This document shows positions 21,551 to 35,300 of a stretch of DNA of 64,000 nucleotides, piece by piece. The stretch covers positions 597,545-661,544 of the forward strand of contig VXAI01000046.1 of the NCBI GenBank assembly GCA_013399305.1, written 5' to 3'. Under the pieces are notes generated by a model. It was not told the origin of the DNA. It ran no database searches and saw nothing but the letters and a program-made list of their open reading frames with translations. The stretch is from Rostratula benghalensis. Lineage: Eukaryota; Chordata; Aves; Charadriiformes; Rostratulidae. The translations under genes were made by a program, and so were the position numbers. Positions within the stretch are counted from its first letter, which is position 1; each line of letters begins with the position of its first letter.

Positions 21551-24500
21551 AACGAAGCAGCCGTTGGATTCGTGTCAGAGTAATTATTTGGTTAATTTCA
21601 ATTTTCCTAAATAAAAGTAAAATATCTATTTACATAATATCTATATTTTTCTGTTTACGTTAACGAGTTGGGTTTCCTGCTTGCTTTGACTTCTCAGAGC
21701 TTGGGAAATATGCTTAAATACTTGGTGCTAATTTTACTAGTTTTACTCGGGTGGGATAGTCGTTTTTGTAATCAATAACTCCAATAATTGTAAGGATTAC
21801 AGAATGAATCTAGGGAGAAGTAAATACATTTGTGTAATAGGGTTGGGTTTTTTTATTGGAAGTATTCTAGAAGCACAATATGCAGGTTTTAAATTGTTAA
21901 CAAACCAAGTACCTTTTGTTACGGTTTACCAGGTAATGCAAGTTGTTACCTCTTAACTACCATTTCGGTAGCTTTCTATAGGGAACACTTTAATATGGGA
22001 TGCTACAGCTCCTATTAAATCTTCAAATGAGGCAGAATCTGTGAATTTAAGTATGGCTAATTCAGGTTAAGTCGCAACAATCATCTTGTTCTGTCTCTTC
22101 ATTCAGAAATTGTATATTGATAAAAGTGAAAAAAAAGAATGTTAGTTTTATTTCTTAAATCTCGGTTAAACAATCTCTTGTGCAAATTAAATCTGGAATC
22201 TTATGAAGATTTGTAACACCATCCTATTTTTTTTTTCTTTTCAAAGTGCACTTAAAGTATTTAAATAATACTTAACTAGTTATCAGTTAACAAAGTCTAA
22301 TATTCATGTACCTAAAATTAAGCATACACAAAACTCTAAAAGAAAGCAGAGTTTGAATAGATAGTTGCACACTTATGTTTTAGATATCTAATGCTGCTGT
22401 TGCACTTGGTACCAAGTTTCTATAAAAAGAACAATCTTAGCATAAGCAAGAATATATATTCATTTCTTATTTATCTTCTGCAATAACATTTGCATTAATA
22501 TTAATATCAAACACATTAAGGTTGACCTTGAGGCTAATAAATGAACTTGTTAGCTTAATGTTAGACTACAGAAACAGATATTTTTGAGTGCATGAAGAAG
22601 TCCTAAATGTACTTCATTTACATATTATTTTGGATTCAGCGATGCAACAAAGGCTCAATCACAGCTTTCTAGCTTGCTGTGGTAAACTGTTGTACAAAAT
22701 ACACACAAAAATGGCTGGCTTGGTTCTAGTATTGGTGAAGACAAGTTTACTGTGTTCAATTTCAGGAAAAAAGATGAGAGGGCTAACAAATGCAGCACTT
22801 GCACAGTTTTATAGGGGTTGCTTGACTTACCTGAGCCTCACTGCTTGTTGGTTAATGTCAGGTCAAAGCTGTACATGTAACCCATCCCCAGAAAAACAAC
22901 CAACAAAGCCAAAAGCAACCTTAAGAGGTATTTTCAGTCACCCTGCTGCGTCAAGACACAGTAAGCTATTATGAAAACAACCATGGTAGCTGTTTGTTTA
23001 ACCCATTCTTGCAGTCTTAAATGCAGATTCCACTCACTCTTCAGGCAGTCTGGTCTAGGCCTTAACTATCCTTTTTCAAATGTCTAGATTAAATCCATTT
23101 TGCTGCAATTTAGCCTTCTTATTCAAAGTGAATATAAAGGACAGTGTTCCCTTTCTTTTTTGCAGCATACTTTTACATAAACTAAGACTGTTACCGTATT
23201 TTTTGTTCAGTCTTTTTTGATTAAAAGCATGGATCGTTTCCTTTTTTGAATCGGAGTTCAGAAACATGATCTTTTCTTGTTGCACCCCTTTAGCTCATGT
23301 CCAATCTTCCCACAACTTCTCAAAGTTATTTTGGTGACAACGCTTCCGATTCTGCATGTCAGTAGGATGTATGCTTTTTTCAGCCTCATGAACATATTGA
23401 CATCTTCTGTTTGTGAGCCATTCTACCTATTGGTTTCTTTTCAAGTTTATTACAATATCTCTTATCTGTGCAGTTGATTTTCTTATTGATAAATGCAGAG
23501 ATTCGCACTCGTGTTTATAGAATTCCCTCCCCACACTGATTTCAAACTGCAGTCTTGACTTCTGCTCGTTGTAGTACCTCTTAGCCTGGTGTCAGCTGCA
23601 TGCAGAAGCATAAAATGTAAGCCCTTACCTAAAAATATTACAATATTGAAGTGTGCAAGAAATTTTATTTGCTGTAAACATACAGTTTGATAGTAAACTA
23701 CTAATATTGATCCTCTTAAGTACAACCAGCTTTGTACTGTAGTTTTATGTAGTTTCTCACATTTCCTTATATTCCTTTTGAAAATGTCAATGGAACAGAA
23801 TGTCAAAATCCTGGCTGAAGCTCTTCATTCATGTCTGTGGAACCATAAATGGAAGTTAGGTTGGTTTGATAGATTGTCACGAGTAAGTCATGTTGCTTGT
23901 CATTTATCACTTCATTGTTTTCCAGGTATCTACAAATATTTCAGACTTGTCCAGAAATCTTATGTTAGCTGTTTTATTAATTTCCTGTTTGCTTGGGTTT
24001 TTTTAAGGTAAAATACTCTATTTGTTCTTTTGTAGTCTCTTGAAACATCCACTGGTTTTCAATTAGAAGATTGTTTTATACCATTATGTTTTGAAATTTG
24101 TGGTAAAGTATGATTAGGACACGGTAATAGACTTTCAAAGAGGAGAAATATTTGGCTCAGGTAGTCATATTAAAATGACAAGAAATAAGTCCAAAACTGT
24201 GCTCCTGTAAATTTGTTTTTGTCTGCTTTGTACATGACCTGAAAGTTGTGAATGTCCTTAGATTTTTTCATGTGTCTCGCTAGGCTCTGTAGTTTTTCTT
24301 TTTTCTGCACAGACCCAGTTTCAACAGTGCTGACAAGTCTATTGCCAACCTCACACTGATACGTAACGGAGCACCAAACACTAGCTGCTTCATCTTCTTT
24401 TATGGCTTAATGTAGCTGGTATACTCTGTGCAGTTTTAACGTGATTGGGCTCTGTAAAAATGCACTGATATTAAATGTCCTTAAAACACAGAGAAGTAGT

Positions 24501-27500
24501 TTTTGCTTTTTTTTGTTTGATTGATTGTGAAGAAGCCTGTGTAGAGCCTTCACCCAGAGTTGAACAGGCTCAGTTTTCTCCTCTTAACACCCATATGTCC
24601 ATATCCCCTTCCAAAAAGAAGAGACTTAGGTTAAAGGAAAGCGGGGACTGGAAGGCCACTTCCACAGTTAAACAGGATCCTGCCTCGTCTAAGACATGCT
24701 GCTGTGGCTTTTGGTCAGCGAAGCTATATGCAGTTCTCTGCTTAACATACTGGTTCTTTAAAACCTGCTTTTTTGCAATGTGTGTTTTCACTCTTAACTT
24801 TAGATTGGTGTTTGTTGGATTCAGACATTTAAGTTTCTAATACAAGATTTTTGATTCTACTTTGGGTGCTGACAACATCAAAGCTAGTTATTACACCAAT
24901 AAATGATGCAGTGACTCAGTTCCTTTTTAGATCTAACCCTTTTTTAAAAGGAGACATTGGGCTGATGCTAGATTAACTGAAATCAATAGGAAGAGTCCCT
25001 TTTACTTTGAAAGGCATTGAGTCTTGGCCCAGTTCTCGTGTTACATAGCCTGGTTACTACAATTTCAAACTTTGCTTTTACCAATTCCTGGTATCATTCT
25101 GACTGTATTAAAATCTCTGGTCAAGCTTATGTTTAAAAAGTATTAGCTGGTGTGCTTGCTCCACTATTTCTGTCCTCTGCAGACAAAACAAGGATGAATA
25201 ATGCCATTTGAGATGTTTTTAATGAATGTCTGATAATATTTTAAGATTAAGAATCACTGATAATTTAATATGCATCACTGATGTAAAAAATTGCTTTTCC
25301 ACTCTGAATACATAGTTTTCTTTTTGATGTATTATTGGTATACTGTATGGTGAGCGTCACAAGAAGGTTGTAGAAATCAGTTTCTGATTTCTGAGTAGCT
25401 CTTGTAATTCTGCAGAACAGCAAGGAGAACAACATAGTCTACTTGTAAATCAAACATAAATATTTTCCTTTATTACTGAAAGTAAATGTATGTGCTAGGA
25501 TATGGCTGTTGGATTTCTTAGTGTAAAATCAGAAAATCAGATCATTAAATGCAGGTTGCTTTTGTTGGTTTCAAACATAATTTCCCTAAAAATAGCTGTT
25601 GATTCATCATTAAAATGCAAAAATATATTTGGCCCCATTATTGTACAAGCACTGACAGAATATAAAGGAATATGTTGTGTGATCTTTCTATTAGCAGGTT
25701 GGTGGTGTATTTGTTTTTTGATAAGAAAAAGACCCATTAAAAATACTGCCAATAAAGTTGCTATTTCTAAGTCATATATACCACACCTTCTTAATTATAT
25801 GGCACTTTAAATACTTAAAATATCTTACTTAGGTCCCAAGCAGTTAGATATTCTAAATTGGCATTTGCATCATTTCTGAAGTAATGTGTTGTGAAAATGC
25901 TATTTCTAGCCTTTCAAAGCTACATCATCATCCAATATGAAATTGAGTGACTAAGGGGTAATTTCTGTACCTACATTTTACTGTAATGTCAGTTATTTGG
26001 TAGTTCTGTATATCTTAAAAATACATAGTTACCTGAGTGGTGCATGTTATTTTCCAGAGCTTTTGAAAGCTCTTACATCAATCACATTAGCAGATTTCCT
26101 GTATTTATCCCCATAAAATACATAGCACAAACAGCTGTCAAGTATTAGTTTTGACTCTATGAATGCATCAGTCATTTCTTGTTTCCTACTAGCAGTTTTT
26201 TCATAATACAAATCTTTTATCCTCTTCCATATTTCTGCAGTTTTCACTGGTAAGACCTTCATCTGGACTGACGGGGGCCGTGACGGTTTGTATCATCTGC
26301 ATGTCAATTCCACAATGTTTGTGGTTTGGGGTTGTTTGGAGTTTTTTCCCCATCATATTCACAACATGCTACCACAGAGGCTTTGCAGTTTAACATGACT
26401 AGTAAGTGTGAATTGATGTTACACAAATATTTAAATGTCTGCTTAAGTATGGTCCATTTTAAGCCTACACAACTAGGTATGATGTAAATATCAGGGATGG
26501 GTTGTTTCATCTGGATTAATACTCTGGCTGCAAGTGACTTTGAGCTGCTGTGGAAGAAGTATTTGTGTCGGGAGGTGCATATCCTGTAGATGGGCAGGAG
26601 ATTGGTGTGTGCTGGTCACGCTGTCCTGGGCAGTCCTAGGCTGGCAGTTAACTGTGCTCTGAGCAAAGACATCCCTTTGGGAAAGCGTGCAGCTTGGCCA
26701 CGTGCCTGGTGGGACCGTGTTCCAGAAGCCGGTGTTTGCATCTGGAAAAAGCTGTGCCTCGCTTTCCTTCCTGAGTGAGCAAACCTAGACAGCGCTCCTG
26801 CACTGGGTCCAGCTCTGAACATGAGCTGCTTGAGGTACCTCAGGATAGGTGTTGGCTTTCTGCCTTTTGCCAAACATGTAAAGTGCAATCTTCTGTTGCT
26901 TGGTATTATTTTGATCCTAGATAAGATAGTTTCATCTCTACTTCTTTAGTTCTGCCAGGCCCTGGGGTGCACTTACAAATGGTTTTGTTTAGCTCTAGTT
27001 AGAAGAAGTTGAAGAGTTCAGTGTGAATTGGTGACACCTGAAAGCTGTTCTGAAATTTGCATTAGTGATTTAGATTGAATCAATTTAACCTTTTGGTTTT
27101 CTGTAGCTAAGAAGTGTGAAAAGGAGAATCCTTTGGTTTTGTCCAGGGAGTCAGGAATATATTTCCAAGATAACTGTCTATTTCCATGAGATCCTAAAAT
27201 AACAGAAATAACATTAATAAATACATCAAAGGACATAGATAGAAGTTAAAAAATAAATAAAAACCCCCATCTGTTTTAAAAGTTGTGAATAATTCTGGGC
27301 ATCGAAGTGCATTTTCTCCATCACTGTTCTTCAAAAATCATGTTAATAACCAGTCAATTTATAAACTAATTAATATCAAGTGTTTGTTAACCATGAGGTG
27401 GCCCACAACTTAATAGATTCTTGTCAGCTGGTAGCCCATAGCAAAACAGGAATTAGGAAGTATAGCTAATAAAAGTCCTACAAATTCTGCCTTTAATTTT

Positions 27501-28990
27501 TTTCAATTTACCTAAGGAGGAAAGGTCTACCTAATCACAGACACAGCATTTGTAGATCATCTGGCCACTCTGACTTTACATTGTGAGAAAATGCAGAATA
27601 TCTATACTACCTGCATTGCTCTTTGATTCATGAACTGAAGTTTTCAACCACTCTGTAGCCCCTTGTTTCTTCGTTTTTGGGATGCTCTGTGTGCAAAAAC
27701 TCCTCCCCCCTCCCCCCCCCAACTTTGTGCAAGTTGGTAAGCATAGAGTCACTCTGTGCATTTTCTCTGCCAAGAACTGCCTTGCTGTCATATTTGGCAT
27801 GAGTGTACAATTAAGTAAATAATAAAATATGTGAACTAGTTATGCATTTACCTTTTAAAATTGGTATTAGCCTCTGATGAGCTTATAGGGAGCACTTCTC
27901 TGTCTTGTTTTGTCAAGTAATCCAGCTGATTTCATTAGCTTCCTGTCATATTTTATATGCTATTTTCCCTTGAGTGTCCTGTTAAGATCAGAGTTCATCT
28001 CCCCCCATATTAAAAATGCTGGGTAAAGTGTTTTTAAGACTACATGAGGAATAATTTTTACAGATGCATTGAAACCTCTCTGAAAAATATTTACCCTGAA
28101 ATAGTGTACAGATATGTTTGCTTTTCTTCATGGCTACATTATGTTGTTGGCTTTTGGCTCATTTTCTTAATTACATAGTTTGACATTCTTACCCTACTGC
28201 CTTCTACCTGGCCAATACTCAATATATACCAAAACTTTTAGTCATTTACGTTCAAGTACACATTCTTTTTATTTGACTCTGCTTTTTGTTTCACCTTGCT
28301 CCTATTAGTTTGGTATTCAAGGTCATTCAGTTCTTCCCATGTATTATTTTAAACTTTACTTTAAAAATATTTCTAATTTTTTCTCCAGCAGATATTTATT
28401 AATGTATTTCAACTTTCCTTTTAGTCATTAATGAAAAATATTAAAAGTGCTTAACATTTAAGCTGTCGGTGACCTCCACTGAATAGGATACGATGTTTTT
28501 TCCACTGTTCCTTGCCATCTCCTATCAAGAGTTTTAGTTGTGTTTCTGATTTTCTTTCTGCTCCCCTTCTACTCTTCTCCTTTGTTTCATGGGTGATCCA
28601 ATGTAACTGTATACTGAATTACTTGATTTAAAAAATAAAAACAGCCAAACTGTGTAGAAAAAGACAGGAAGTTGAGGCTGGATGGGCTGTGTTTGGGAAG
28701 CTGAGGTGGATTACTGTTTTGCTTCTCTGGCCACACAACAGCACCTGCAAGCATTTTTTTTCCACCTTTGCTGTATGTGGGTCTCAGTTTTTCCTTTGCT
28801 CAAGTGTTATGCATGAAGCTGAAAAACTCGTTTATTTTCATATCATTTGCATGGTCTGGCACCTTTCACGCTTAAGTCTCTGACATACTTGGTTGTTCCT
28901 TTGCAGTGTAATCTTTTTTCCTGCCCCTTGAAATAGATCTTTTGAGGGATGTATTTTTCGCATTAGAGCCTTTCCTTCAAGCCTTTTAGC
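21551..28990. other. Intergenic region between SLTM and RNF111
   Basis: About 7.4 kb of AT-rich DNA between the two CpG islands. No gene, RNA gene or clear transposon recognised. Two GC-richer islets stand out (about 24520-24730 and 26560-26830). A C-run lies near 27704-27721. Confidence 0.7.
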
Positions 28991-29064
28991 CCTTGTTTAC
29001 GAATGGTTTCGGCGGTTTTTACCCATTTCCATCAATTCCTTTAGATGGCGTTTTCCCGCTTCCG

Positions 29065-29118
29065 CCCAGCAGGGGGCGCTGCGCTGCCTGTCGGGAGGCG
29101 GGGCACCAGGCGGCGCGG
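29065..29118 (+). promoter_or_regulatory. Two CTCF-like motifs in tandem
   Basis: CCCAGCAGGGGGCGCTGC at 29065-29082 is close to the best CTCF core. GCACCAGGCGGCGCGG at 29103-29118 is a weaker second match in the same orientation, 38 bases on. Confidence 0.65.
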
Positions 29119-29129
29119 CTGCGCTTTGC

Positions 29130-29399
29130 GGACTGCTGTAAAGCACCGCCGAGTGTCGCGCTGCGGCTGGGGAGGGAGCGGCGGCGGCGGCGGTGGTGGG
29201 GGCTGCGCAACAACAAAACGTTGCCCGCCTCACGGCGTGTCATCGGAGTCCGGGCGGCTGCGGCCAGGCCGAGGGGTTGCGGCCTCCTGGGCAGCGACGT
29301 GGGGTCTTTTCGGTGGCCGCCGGTATCGCTTTCTTCCCTTCGGCCCTGAGCGGGGAGCCGGCGGCCCCCGCCTCTTCCCCCTCGGCCTTGCTGCTTCAG
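29130..29399 (+). other. RNF111: RNF111 probable non-coding exon 1 (start uncertain)
   Basis: The CpG island ends its exon-like part with CTTCAG|GTACGC, donor GT at 29400-29401. RNF111 coding begins only in the next exon at 39928, so this exon would be 5' UTR. The left end is a guess, since no transcript start is visible in sequence alone. The open frames across it are a product of GC-rich composition. Confidence 0.5.
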
Positions 29400-32300
29400 G
29401 TACGCAGGGGCGGCGGGGGCTGTGGCGGTGCCCCGCACCCCGCGGGGCGTTATCTCCGAGCGGGGGAGGGAGGCCGGGGGCGCCCCGCCCTGCCCCGCAC
29501 CGGCGGCGGCAACGGCCTCTCCCGGCGGGGCGGGCCGGGGGCTCGAGGGCAGCTCGGCGGGTGGGAACTTCACCCTCCTTCATTTATTGGTTTTTTTGTT
29601 TTCTCTTCGGTGCTTGGTTGACGCACAAAGCGATACATCCTCACTGCGGGAAGCCGCAGCACTCGGCTGGGTTTTGTCTCCTTGAAAATTGGTCACAAAT
29701 TTTCCCTTACGGAAATGAGTTTTATTTATGTGCGTAATAGGGTTCGTTCTAACATCATTTGTTCTGTTTGCAAAGTTGATAGTCTGTTTTTTTAGCTCAT
29801 ATATAAAAATAAATTTATCTTTGGCTGATAAACAAGGAAGCAGCCTTCATTCAGAAATGTAGGCCAGGATCTTCTGAGGTATGTAGGTTTGTAACTCTTA
29901 CTGAAATGGGCAGGTGTTGAGGTTCTCTACTTTTTTTAAGTGTCTGTGTTTCCGTGATGAGGGGTGAGCCATACATTCATGGAATTTTTGTGTTGTTTTA
30001 GTAAGCTCTTCCATGGCTTGAAATGGTTTTGTGAAACCATAAGCAAGGCCTGATTGTTTAGGCGATTAAATTATACCCTTAATTCCTGACACTCAAGTAT
30101 TCCTCCAAAAGAAGATGTAATGCAGGAGGTAAGATCTTGCTCTAATAGCCCAACTTTATTTGATTTTAATGTAATGACTTCTGAAATAAATATTTGGCAA
30201 AAGAAAAATAAGAATTTACTGTTTTGCATGGGGATCTAGGTAGCCTTTATCATGGTGGCACGTCTGTATTATTAACTAGTAAAGGAAAACTAGGTTCCTG
30301 TGTTGTGAAATAAGGCCTTAGGTTGTCTTTGTTGTAGCCAGTAGAAAATTTCAGAGATGGGCTTGTTCTGGATACTCAGTAGAAATGTTTTTGAGTAAAA
30401 TTAGTATTTGAAGAATTGGAATATTAGGAATATAAAGAAAAATTAAAGCTTCTGTTGTCTTTGCTATCAGAGTAATTTTCTACCAATTGAAACGGTTTTA
30501 CTTGTCCCTTTATTGAACAGAGGGACTACCTGAGGGGGGAAAAAAACCCCAAAATACAACAAAAAACAACCGTAAAGGAATAAACCACCAAAAAAGTTAT
30601 CCAAGATTATCACCAATTAGATTTGTACCCTTGCTGGGTGCAAGGGTGGATAGAGGAAGATGTGATCTTGGCTCATTAGACAAAGTGAGCATCTGGTCAC
30701 CTGTCTCATGCTGTCATCCACAGCATAAAATGACCAATTGAACTCAAGACAGGAAAGGATGTGTGCACATTTTGTATTTCACTTTTATTTAACTAAAGTG
30801 TATAAGATACCAAGCTTCCTGTTTTAAAACTCTTAATCTTACACATTAAAAATCTGTTTATTTTTATTGACGCTTGAAGCCCTGGCAGGTACAGCTGTGG
30901 TTATGTCTAGTATTGGGAACCCGGCGATGAACAACAGCTCTTAGTGTTCATACATATTTCACGTGTCCTTTCAAAATCTGGATGGGAACATTCTGACCTT
31001 TCAGAATGTGTCTTTTATGAAGCAGTGGCTTTTCGTAAAAGTGTATTAAGAGTGTATCTTAATGTGTCTGTGACTTGTACTTTATTTTTAAATTAATAAC
31101 TTCCTAGATCTGTGTAATGAGATCAGTTATAACAGTCTTGTCTTTCAGTGGAGTTGGCCTTGTTGCTATAACATCTGGCTGACAGCAGCTACTGACTTTT
31201 TTTCCCCCAAGTCTTTCATTTCAGTTGTTTGTATATGCTCTATTAGTGAGGATGTTCTTTTGGGAAGATACATGTAATAGTGCCTGCTCCCTAGATAATG
31301 AACTGTGGAGGCTTAGATGTCAGACAGTTGAATAAATGGGGGAAAAAATTTTGGGGGGTGGTGGTGGGATGAGGAACAGGATGATTTAATTCACATGTAA
31401 ACAATGGGGATAGTGCAGAGAGATAGATTTCCCATAGGCAGGTATTGTATAAAGATTTCTGCACAGCTTTACTACTGTGCAGCCGCCTTTAGGTCAGTTT
31501 TACCAGCAGATCTGTAGTGCTTTAGCTGTTTGCATGTCAGTGAGGTTCAGAAGAGGTGGAGAAACGTGTACATTGAGTAATATTGTATGGAACACGTGTA
31601 CAACATAGGGAAACCATAATTGCTCCCAGTTGTAGTCTCTTAAGTTTTGTCAGTGTGACAGTGAACAGCTGCTTCCAAAATCTACAGTGCTCATAAAAAC
31701 AAACAAACAAAAAAACCCAAACCAAAACACAAAAGGTATCTGCAGCCCAAGTGTTACGTTGGTGAGCTTCTTTCAGGCTTAAGTTTAGATAAGTGTTTTT
31801 CTTGATGGGCTTATGTCAGTCCTAACAAGAGTCCTAATTGAGCAGAGGGGAAGAAAGGAAGGAAAATGTTTCTTTCACTAGGCCAAAATTTTGCTGTCAA
31901 GGTTATTTTGCCGGTTTATATGTTTTACGTAGTTTTTGCTATTTGGAAAACTAACTACTGTGAATTAAAGAGATGTCTTCCTTGGTGTTTACCAAATGAA
32001 ATCTGAGAAGGCTGGTTCATAACTTTACTAGCAAGAGACTTCCTTCTGTATTTTATTTTTTTTTTTTGGTCGATGATGTGTAGTCCTAATGCTGGGCTGC
32101 TGTCAACTAAAATGATTCCTTTTACCCCCTGTCTCTTGGCTGTACTGAGTGGAGGGTGGAGGATTCTGCTGCACTGTCCTTCCCTCTTAAGCTGTCGTTT
32201 AGTGCCTGAAAAATCCCCTACTTCTCACAAGTTTCCTGAACAACAGTCCTGGTGGTTAATTTCATAATTCTCACTTGCCATGTTCTTGTTAGCAGTTGTG

Positions 32301-35300
32301 GCAAAGATCATGTGTTACTTTGTTGCTCAAAGTTTTTATCAAGAAGCGTTTGCAAAATGACGCTGCATTAAGAATAGTGACACATACCTCAAAGGTCAAA
32401 ACTGCCAGGAGGACTAAGAAATAAATCTTTTAATTATTTTTATGGCTGTGTAACTCAGAACTTCCCTAACTGTCTCTGAAGGAGAATTCCTAGTTAAGAT
32501 CTTAAGCTACAATAAAAAAAGTGTATTTTGTAATTCTTTTATAAAGCTACAACTCCTTATTCCCAAGTTCATGGCTGTTATGTTTGTCTTGGAGTTCACT
32601 GAAGCCAAAACATTCCAGATTGCCAAATCATAATGCTTATGTCTTAAAACTGTGATTTACATAGTGTTAATGTAGCTAACTGAGTTTAAGCCTAGGACAT
32701 GGCAAAGAAACGTCTAGACGGAAGAATGTGCTTGTGAACGTTATGTTTGTAAAACCCACCTGCTTGTGTCCATTGTGCAAAGCTAAGGAGATTCCTTGCC
32801 CAGGTGGGTATGTGCATACTAGTGCTTCACTGGTGCTTGATTGAGGATGGGATTTCTGTGGGTGCCTTCTTGTCTAGGACTGATTCATGCTGTGTTCATT
32901 TTGAGAGAGCTTGCTTGTTGGTAGGACTCTGCAACGTTGCTCTTAGCCTGTCAGCTTGTCCAGCTGAGGTGCTTCCAGCTGGATGTGCTCCTTGTGTTCT
33001 CTCCATTCCAGCTGGAGCCAGGTCATAGATCTGGTCCTGTGGAAGAGCTCTTCTGTTTGTAGCTCTCCTGTGCTGGATTCTGTTAGATGTGAGAGACAGA
33101 CGCTTTCAACAGTGTTTCCCTAAGAATAGAGTGGTGGTTAGTTTCAGAGGTGGATGGCATGGTGTAACAGAGCTGAAGCTATTCTAGAGGTGGTCTGACA
33201 CTTCTGTTGTGAGATAATTGCTTTACTGATCTGAATTGACTTACGCATGAGGAAACAAACCTTGAAAGTCTCAGAGGAAGGTGGGGTGTTTTTTTTTTTT
33301 TGGCAATAAAATTAAGGAGACTTCAGTGATCCAGAGGATGGATATTGTTGGTTACAGTACAGGTACTGTGGTTTGACTTGTCTTTGAGATGGCGTTGTGA
33401 AAGTTAGTAAGAGTAGTATTGTACTTGAAATAATATTGTTTCACTTGAAAAGTAGACTTTCAAAGCCAGTGGTGGTTCCTAGAGGTGGTAGGGGGTGAGT
33501 AGGCCTGCCTGCAGTGCTGGCTGTAACTTATGTAACTAACACCTTTCTGCAAAAGCACAGACAAACTCTTCTGTCTGGGCTGGATGTAATGGAGTCTGGG
33601 AGGCTGCAGGAAAAAACCCATCTCCAGAACATTGTGCCATTAACAACTAGTACTATGCATGGTATTCTGAGATACTGTACCTTTCTGTAGGGCAAAAGCG
33701 AAGTAGGCTCTTTGGAGAAATCTCTGGTAATTTTGTCATTGAAAAATCAGAATATCTGTCATCGCTGTGCCTGCATTAAAGCAAACAAAGGAAATTGAGA
33801 GCGGTTTGTAATGGTATTTTGTAGTCCTGTGAATAAAGATGGGTTTGAGGTGACATAATGCCAAAGCAAACATGAGAGAGTTTTAGATAACTTTCTGATT
33901 GTTGCTATTTTGTAAAGATGCATAGATCTTTGACTATCAATTGCTTTATTTTTCAGCAAAGATTAGAAGAGCAGTATATAGTGTGCTAAACTTTCGTAGT
34001 TAAAACAAGCATTAAAAGAGCACTGTTGTGAAATGGTGAAAATCAAGAAAAAAAAAAGTGAAGAACAGTGCAAAAACCTTTCAAAATCTGAATGCCCTTG
34101 CTTTGCTGATAATGGAACTGAATATTAGATATTTGTGTTCTTTTTACTTACTCTGCATTGTACAGGGTGTCCCTGCTTGATAGGAATTAAATGAATAGAG
34201 CATGACTGGCCCTTTTAGGCTAACAAATGTGGTTTTTTTCATGAGCTGCTCACTGAGTTCTTTATTTTTGTTGCAGCAGGGCGCAATAGCATTGAGATTC
34301 GATCTTCATGGGATTTTGTTGGGGGTGCAGCTTCTCAGATGGTTCCAAATCCTCTGTCAACCTCCATTGCATCAGGGTCATGCATGAATCACCCTTGTTT
34401 GGTGCTCTGCCCTTGAGAAAGGAAAGTAGTAGTACTTAGGTTATCTCATTTTTGCTGAAGGTCTTGTACAAATCTTACAAGTTTGTTTTTTTTTTTTTTT
34501 ATCCTGATTCTTGGTGTCTTGCTTCATCTGATGAAGAGCCTTGCCCAAAGAACACAAATGTATCTTTTTAATGGGAAGAAAGAAAGAACTGATGGTGTTC
34601 CAAAGTACAGTTTGTGCAATACTTCTCATGGGCTGGTCCATTCTTTGAGCTCTTGATGGCTATGGCTGCCAGTTAAAAAAACAAAATACTGTGGTAAGAA
34701 CAGTATGTACACCATAAGATTTCTTCTGAAGGCAACAGTACCAGTATTAGCTTGTCAGAGTAAAAGTAACATCAAAAGTAAAATCTATTAAAAGCTCTAT
34801 ATTGTGGAAGGGAAATAATTTTAACAGTTAAATTTTGAGTTGAGTGAACATATGCAAAGAAAATTAGAGGATCTGAATAAAGGAACTACAAATGCAATTG
34901 TCTCAGAAAGGAAGTTTCTATCAATATTAAATATTCTCTTGCCTCATATCATTCTTTGTATGGGCACTTGACTAGGGTACCTAAGTGGTCTAAGGTAGCA
35001 CAGAATTTTTATGGAAATAGAATTCTTGAGTTCTTTCTGAGATTATGACGACAGTATATTCTGAAAGCTCTTGCTAGTCTTCAGAGGTGTTGTACTGGGA
35101 AGAATTTGTGTTTGTACTGGCCTCTAGGCTCAACCCCTATGGATACCCAAAGTTGCCTTTAGATGCATTTAGGGTCTGACTGGTAGAGCATTGGTAAGGG
35201 GAAATTGCTGTCTTTGTAGTGAGAGAGGAACAGAAAGCTGAAGATGGGGAAAATGAGAAAATAGACTAGTAAGTGTTTTGTAAATGAAGTATTTTTTTGT

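Larger units (their letters stand above)
29000..29570 (+). promoter_or_regulatory. CpG-island promoter of RNF111
   Basis: An abrupt switch to CpG-dense sequence near 29040, continuing to about 29560. From left to right: a YY1-like AGATGGCG (29043-29050), an E2F-like TTTCCCGC (29052-29059), then two CTCF-like motifs (29065-29082 and 29103-29118). No TATA box. It is followed by a splice donor at 29400, and the first RNF111 coding exon is the next recognisable exon on this strand, so this is taken as its promoter. Confidence 0.8.

Noticed and set aside
29019..29737. Open frames of 117-230 codons on both strands at the RNF111 CpG island
   Set aside because: Composition-driven. The plus-strand frame runs through a good splice donor at 29400 and shows no protein similarity I recognise.
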